Shown: positions 23,975-27,670 of the stretch, piece after piece
How positions within the stretch are numbered: position 1 is the stretch's first letter
Layout of the letters: each line of letters starts with the position of its first letter
NCBI GenBank assembly: GCA_022447335.1
Contig: JAKVCF010000015.1
Coordinates: 1-27,670 of the forward strand
DNA: 27,670 bases
Reading direction: 5' to 3'
From: Planctomycetota bacterium
GTDB taxonomy: Bacteria > Planctomycetota > UBA1135
Made by a program: the position numbers and the translations under genes
The notes under the pieces: model-generated
The model's database searches: none
What the model saw: only the letters and a program-made list of their open reading frames with translations
What the model was told of the DNA's origin: nothing

Positions 23975-24682
23975 ATGGTGCCACTGCCTTCTGCTGAGAC
24001 TTTAGGAGCGGATTTCCGAATTCGCTACTCAGCCGAAGCTTTCGACTTTGCCTCACCACTTCCGCAACGCGGGGAAGCACACACGCCGTGGATCGTCGTA
24101 CTCTCCCCCACCTCCTTCGAAGAGCAGCTGAGCGAACGCATGGTGCGTGTGCGCGAGCGTATCGAGGATCTGATTAATCGATTGGAACCTATCCTCGAAG
24201 AACGCGCGGGAAGCCAGCTGGCACCGATGGCGCGACGCATAGATCGTGAACTCGAAGGTCTGACGTTCGAGCTGGAACAGGCGCTGCTAGAACGCATCTA
24301 CGCAGACTTGGACCGCGGCACGGGCGCACTACGACCCATCGCAACCCAGCTACTCCTAGGTGGGCCACCAGTACCGGGAGCCACAGTCGAGGTATTCGAG
24401 GCCCCAGGCTTGCCTCCGATCCTAGACCGCTCGGCGCTACTACTGGGACTGGCCAGTAAACTCGATCGGGTCGGCAACGGCCCAGCCCGCGATCTCCGCG
24501 AAGCGGCACTGGCAGTGGAAAACCCGCTACCGGCAACCCAAAAACTAAAGGCGGACCTAGAAGCGGTCCTCGACGATTTATTGGCCTGGGAAGACTTCCA
24601 GTCTGCGGTCGATCTGCTCAGAGGCCTCTTGGACCGGCAGCGGGGCCTCTATCTTCGTACACAGGAAGCCTCTGGCCGATAA
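23975..24682 (+). CDS. DUF4175-like membrane protein, C-terminal part after the in-frame TAG
   Basis: This 235-codon segment is in the same frame as the 22586 gene. It has a beta-rich start (ETLGADFRIRYSAEAFDF, PWIVVLSPTSF) and then long amphipathic helices (ERMVRVRERIEDLINRLEP, RRIDRELEGLTFELEQAL, DLLAWEDFQSAVDLLRGLL). The helical C-terminal region after an SF motif is typical of large DUF4175-like proteins. ATG 23975 could serve as a restart, but no Shine-Dalgarno precedes it (CATAACTAGCTTCGC). As part of one polypeptide the whole gene would be 698 residues. The stop is TAA, followed 6 nt later by the next start. Confidence 0.72.
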   Translation: MVPLPSAETLGADFRIRYSAEAFDFASPLPQRGEAHTPWIVVLSPTSFEEQLSERMVRVRERIEDLINRLEPILEERAGSQLAPMARRIDRELEGLTFELEQALLERIYADLDRGTGALRPIATQLLLGGPPVPGATVEVFEAPGLPPILDRSALLLGLASKLDRVGNGPARDLREAALAVENPLPATQKLKADLEAVLDDLLAWEDFQSAVDLLRGLLDRQRGLYLRTQEASGR

Positions 24683-24688
24683 GTTGGA

Positions 24689-26503
24689 ATGATGCGCCTG
24701 CCGCCACTCTTTGTGCTCGGAAGCCTGGCTGTCTTGCTCCTCGCAAGACCCGCCGCCGCTCAAGATCCGGTCGAGTTCGGGCGCCTTTCGACCGACCAGA
24801 AGCAGCTCGCCGAGCAGGTTCGTCGCCTCGAAAAGATTCTGCTGACCTTGGAAGGGCGCGAGCGCGCAGAAGGCGCCGAATCGCGCGCCGGCCTACTTAA
24901 GCAGGCACGTGAAAAACTCATCCAAGGAGCCCAAGAACGCCCGCTCGCCTTGGTCTTGGAAGAGGTCGCTCTCGACCTCTCTGAACTGCGTGCGGGCTCC
25001 GCCCTTGAACGCCAGGCAGAGTTGATTCTTTTCCTCGAAGAGCTGCTTGACTTTCTACTCGAAACCGAGCGTCGCGAACAAGTACAGGATCTGATGGAGG
25101 CCGCCCGACAACGCGAAGCCGAGTTACGTGCACTCGCGGATCGTCAAGCCGAACTGCGCGCGCAGACAGAAGACCTCCAAGAACGCGAAGCCCTGGCCGG
25201 TGAGGTGGATGAAGAAACGCGCCAGCGACTCGCCGAAGCCCAAGCTGAGCTGAACGAAGACATACGCGCCGCTGCGGCCGAGTCAGAAGGTAGCAACGCG
25301 GGTAAACAGCGGACTGAGAATGCTGCCGAAGAAGGCGAGCGAGCGGAGTCCGAACTACGCAGCGAGAATTCATCGGAGCAGACCTCTAGCAAGTCGATTG
25401 ATTCGGATTCTGAAACCAACGAAGAATACCGGCAGAGTGAGCAAGGCGAACGCAATCCTGGAGAACAAGACAAGCGTCAGCCAAACCAACCCAATGGGGA
25501 ACAGGGTGGGGATCAAAGCCCAAACGAAGAGGGCGCACAGAATCCCAGTGAACAGTCCTCGCAGCCAGACGAAGAAGAACAACGGTCACCAGGCGAGCAG
25601 CGACCAAGCCAGGAAGACTTCTCCGAACGCAAGCGTGGTCAGCAGCAACAGCAGGGTCAGTCACCACGCGACCCACAGCAACGCCAAAAAGAGCTAGAGC
25701 GGGCTGAAGAAGCGCAGCGCCGAGCTGAAGAAGCCCTGGAACGTGCTACTGAGGAAGCCGCTGAGGAGGCCAAACAACTCGAAGGTGTCGACGAGCTGGA
25801 AACGCTAGTAAACGTGCTAGAGAAGTGCCAAGAACTGCAAGCTCGCCACGAACGCGTAATGCTGGATCTCGGCGATCTTGTCGCCTCACTGCAAGGCGCC
25901 TCACGTGTGCCACGCAGCGCACGTGTACGCCTGCGCAACTGGGCAACCGAGCAACGCGCACTGGCCGATGAAGCCAACACTCTACTTTTCGAAATCCGCG
26001 AAGCCGGTGCTGACAGCTTCCCCTTCTTGATGCGGAATCTGGTCGATGACCATGGCCTTCTCGCCAAACGTATCGGCCCGCCACGCTACCGAGCCGATAT
26101 TGCAGCGATTGAAATGGGCGGTCGTATTCAGCGCGACTGGCAACGGCTGATTGACGCAATCGAGACCGAAGCCAATCGCCTGCGAAATCAGATCGAACAA
26201 CCAGAACAGTCGGAAGAGGATGGCGAAGGCTCTCAACCCGAACGGGAAAATAATGAACCTTCGCCGCTCGTCAGCATCGCAGCTGAAATCCAGGTACTGA
26301 AGCTGCTGCAGTCAGACCTCCTGGAGCGCATGCAATCGCTACAGCATCGCCGCAAGCTTTTAGCTGAAGCCGGCATTTCACTCGATGAAGACGACGTGGC
26401 TGAACTGGAAGCCCTGGTGCAACGCCAGAAGCGCCTACGCACACTGTTCGAGAGCATCCTCGAACGCCTACAAGAGCCCGAAGACAGCGGAGAGGAAATC
26501 TAA
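24689..26503 (+). CDS. Exported coiled-coil protein with a disordered E/Q/N/S-rich middle
   Basis: This 604-residue protein has a signal peptide (MRLPPLFVLGSLAVLLLARPAAAQ). Long heptad-rich helices follow (QKQLAEQVRRLEKILLTLEG, QVQDLMEAARQREAELRALA). Residues of about 197-332 form a low-complexity E/Q/N/S/G-rich segment that includes QQQQQ, so it is probably disordered. Further coiled coil (ELERAEEAQRRAEEALERAT) and a helical C-terminal half (residues 370-600) complete it. It lies 6 nt after the DUF4175-like gene and overlaps the next gene by one base (TAATG). I do not recognise a named family with confidence. By position it is probably an extracytoplasmic partner of the upstream membrane protein. 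Confidence 0.8.
   Translation: MMRLPPLFVLGSLAVLLLARPAAAQDPVEFGRLSTDQKQLAEQVRRLEKILLTLEGRERAEGAESRAGLLKQAREKLIQGAQERPLALVLEEVALDLSELRAGSALERQAELILFLEELLDFLLETERREQVQDLMEAARQREAELRALADRQAELRAQTEDLQEREALAGEVDEETRQRLAEAQAELNEDIRAAAAESEGSNAGKQRTENAAEEGERAESELRSENSSEQTSSKSIDSDSETNEEYRQSEQGERNPGEQDKRQPNQPNGEQGGDQSPNEEGAQNPSEQSSQPDEEEQRSPGEQRPSQEDFSERKRGQQQQQGQSPRDPQQRQKELERAEEAQRRAEEALERATEEAAEEAKQLEGVDELETLVNVLEKCQELQARHERVMLDLGDLVASLQGASRVPRSARVRLRNWATEQRALADEANTLLFEIREAGADSFPFLMRNLVDDHGLLAKRIGPPRYRADIAAIEMGGRIQRDWQRLIDAIETEANRLRNQIEQPEQSEEDGEGSQPERENNEPSPLVSIAAEIQVLKLLQSDLLERMQSLQHRRKLLAEAGISLDEDDVAELEALVQRQKRLRTLFESILERLQEPEDSGEEI
26491..26496 (+). promoter_or_regulatory. Shine-Dalgarno before the polyglutamine protein
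   Basis: AGAGGA lies 6 nt before ATG 26503, inside the end of the coiled-coil gene, and supports this start. Confidence 0.5.
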
Positions 26504-27156
26504 TGAGGTCACTCTGGATCACTCTTAGCCTCTGCGCCCTACCTAACGCTACGCTCGCTCAAGAACCCCAAGAGCCAGAAATCGGTGCGCCAAGTCAGCC
26601 GGGCATGGAAGAAGTACTCGAAGCCATTGAACAAGTCCGACAGACCTTTGTCACAGTCGATAAAGCCTGGACTGAAATGCGAAGCGCCGTTGACGATGCA
26701 ATAGTCATTGGTAGCGAATCTGATCCGCAAGCAGTCGAAGACAAGTTGGCGACGGGCTTAGCCGCTTCGGAACAGTTGATCAACGACCTGGAGAAGTTGC
26801 TCGAACTCCTGCCAGAAAGTGATCAACAACAACAGCAACAGCAGCAGCAACAACAGCAACAACAACAGCAGCAGCAACAGCAACAGCAAGAATCGGATCA
26901 GCAGAACCAGGACGAAAACGGTGATGACCTCAACCCAGATGACGTCGAAGGAAACCGTCAGGCTCAGCAACCAGCTCCGGGCGACACCCTTCCCGATGCG
27001 CCACCCATCTTCCTTGCGCCGGGCTCGAGCGGAGGCTCGTGGGGCCACCTACCCCCCCGCCTACAGCAGACTCTGCAGAACTCACAGGCGGAAGATCTGC
27101 CGTTGCGCTATCGCGGACTGCTAGAGCAATTCCACAAGCGCCAAGCGCGCAACTAA
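26503..27156 (+). CDS. Exported protein with a 22-residue polyglutamine tract
   Basis: This 217-residue protein has a signal peptide (LWITLSLCALPNATLAQ) and a helical region (EVLEAIEQVRQTFVTVDKAW...INDLEKLLELLP, residues 30-106). The polyglutamine run spans residues 108-129, followed by a D/E/N/Q-rich linker (to about 155). A compact C-terminal motif of GSSGGSWGHLPPRLQQTL and LPLRYRGLLEQFHKR ends it. I recall WGxLPxR...Y...L..(F/Y)...R tails from planctomycete proteins beside VWA operons; this is not verified. It is the last gene of the plus-strand run. The C-terminal motif may be the functional part, with the polyQ as spacer. The stop is TAA, 7 nt from the convergent gene's stop. Confidence 0.82.
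   Translation: MRSLWITLSLCALPNATLAQEPQEPEIGAPSQPGMEEVLEAIEQVRQTFVTVDKAWTEMRSAVDDAIVIGSESDPQAVEDKLATGLAASEQLINDLEKLLELLPESDQQQQQQQQQQQQQQQQQQQQQQESDQQNQDENGDDLNPDDVEGNRQAQQPAPGDTLPDAPPIFLAPGSSGGSWGHLPPRLQQTLQNSQAEDLPLRYRGLLEQFHKRQARN
26824..26889 (+). repeat. CAA/CAG polyglutamine tract (22 codons)
   Basis: There are 22 consecutive glutamine codons, 12 CAA and 10 CAG, mixed irregularly. It is an imperfect trinucleotide repeat inside the preceding CDS. The opposite strand reads as a long poly-leucine run, which is a shadow. Confidence 0.95.
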
Positions 27157-27163
27157 ACGCTTA

Positions 27164-27664
27164 CTAGTCGTCGAGATAAGCCTTCGCCGTCTCGACGTAG
27201 TGCGGAATCGAATGCGCCATGAAGGCGCGCTCCTTCTCACTGATTTCGCGCACCGCGCGCGCCGGCACGCCAGCCATAAGCGTGTTCGGCGGCACCTCAG
27301 CGTTTTCTTTTACCAGCGCGCCAGCCGCAATCACCGCGCCAGCGCCGATCTTGACACCGCCGAGTACGGTCGCACCCATGCCGATCAGTACGCCATCTCC
27401 CATTTCCACGCCGTGCAGAATGGCCCCGTGCCCAATGGTGCAATCCGCGCCGATGCGCTGTGGAGCATCGGTGTCGCAGTGGATCACCGAATTGTCCTGC
27501 ACATTGGTACGTGGCCCAATCGAGATCGGCGCATCATCGCCCCGGATGATGACGCCAAACCAGACACTAACGTCCTCGGCCAAAATAACATCGCCCGTCA
27601 CGATCGCATTTTTCGCAACATAGGCTCCTCCGGGAACGCGCCGCATCAGGCCCGCACGCGGCAT
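27164..27664 (-). CDS. Gamma-carbonic-anhydrase-like hexapeptide-repeat protein
   Basis: This 166-residue left-handed beta-helix protein of the gamma-carbonic-anhydrase/YrdA/PaaY group has hexapeptide repeats (ISIGPRTNVQDNSVIH, IGADCTIGHGAILHG, MGDGVLIGMGATVLGG, IGAGAVIAAGALV) and PNTLMAGVPARAVR. The three zinc-ligand histidines are visible in NSVIH, TIGHG and AILHG. Members often need added metal and not all hydrate CO2, so activity is not certain. The gene ends in TAG followed at once by TAA, a tandem stop, and is convergent with the polyglutamine gene. The ATG at 27664 is 6 nt from the window edge, so the start may lie further upstream. Confidence 0.88.
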   Translation of the reverse strand: MPRAGLMRRVPGGAYVAKNAIVTGDVILAEDVSVWFGVIIRGDDAPISIGPRTNVQDNSVIHCDTDAPQRIGADCTIGHGAILHGVEMGDGVLIGMGATVLGGVKIGAGAVIAAGALVKENAEVPPNTLMAGVPARAVREISEKERAFMAHSIPHYVETAKAYLDD

Positions 27665-27670
27665 CGGGAA

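Noticed and set aside
26758..27048. Minus-strand ORF with a long poly-leucine run
   Set aside because: It is the complement of the CAA/CAG tract in the polyglutamine gene and not a membrane protein.
7807..27166. Reassignment of TAG to an amino acid
   Set aside because: Four genes end in TAG (7755, 7807, 12147 and 27164 positions). Reading through the MoxR stop would add about 60 residues unlike anything useful, overlapping the DUF58 gene out of frame, and the stop at 27164 is backed by an adjacent TAA. TAG works as a stop for most genes, leaving two local anomalies.
1..27670. tRNA, rRNA, CRISPR arrays, insertion sequences, phage or transposon genes
   Set aside because: No repeat-spacer pattern, tRNA-like fold, transposase motif or terminal inverted repeats were seen; nearly all bases lie in convincing protein genes.

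Overview
The window is a moderately GC-rich, gene-dense bacterial chromosome segment with almost no intergenic space. No tRNA, rRNA, CRISPR array, insertion sequence or phage gene was seen. Several features suggest Planctomycetota or a related lineage: a MoxR/DUF58/BatA-like run followed by a very large secreted beta-propeller protein, a secreted squalene-cyclase-like repeat protein, a DUF4175-like membrane protein and E/Q-rich secreted proteins, together with weak Shine-Dalgarno sites at many starts and common CTA codons. That placement is inferred from gene content and was not tested by a database search.

Region 1 (1-5533, minus strand) is a tight housekeeping operon read from right to left: pssA, folK, panC, ispE, a Rossmann/DUF2520 protein, and a shikimate-pathway fusion gene that runs off the left edge. 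Four of the five junctions are 4-nt ATGA or TTGA overlaps and the other is a 4-nt gap. The fusion joins type I 3-dehydroquinate dehydratase, shikimate dehydrogenase and the P-loop of what looks like shikimate kinase. The operon therefore mixes phospholipid, folate, pantothenate, isoprenoid and chorismate synthesis.

Region 2 (5585-9447) holds three separate units: a small pterin-4a-carbinolamine dehydratase gene divergent from pssA, an exported M28 zinc peptidase with a C-terminal PDZ domain, and a convergent ABC-F ATPase gene.

Region 3 (9576-27156, plus strand) is one long, mostly overlapping gene run. It starts with enolase and a small TM/coiled-coil protein in the usual ftsB position. Then come a MoxR AAA+ ATPase, a DUF58 protein, a BatA-like VWA membrane protein and a second VWA-like membrane protein with a glutamine-amidotransferase-like domain. 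These are followed by a 1330-codon exported PQQ-propeller protein, a secreted cyclase-repeat protein, a DUF4175-like membrane protein, an exported coiled-coil E/Q-rich protein and an exported protein with 22 consecutive glutamines. Five membrane or exported proteins follow the MoxR-DUF58-BatA core, which suggests a cell-envelope machine (inference).

The most unusual observation is that the propeller gene and the DUF4175-like gene are each interrupted by one in-frame TAG (18463-18465 and 23966-23968). Both stops lie in the same heptamer, ACTAGCT, and the frame stays open and family-like on both sides. Four other genes end in TAG, so TAG is not simply reassigned. Sequencing or assembly error, recent nonsense mutation, split genes and readthrough all remain possible. 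A gamma-carbonic-anhydrase-like gene on the minus strand closes the window.
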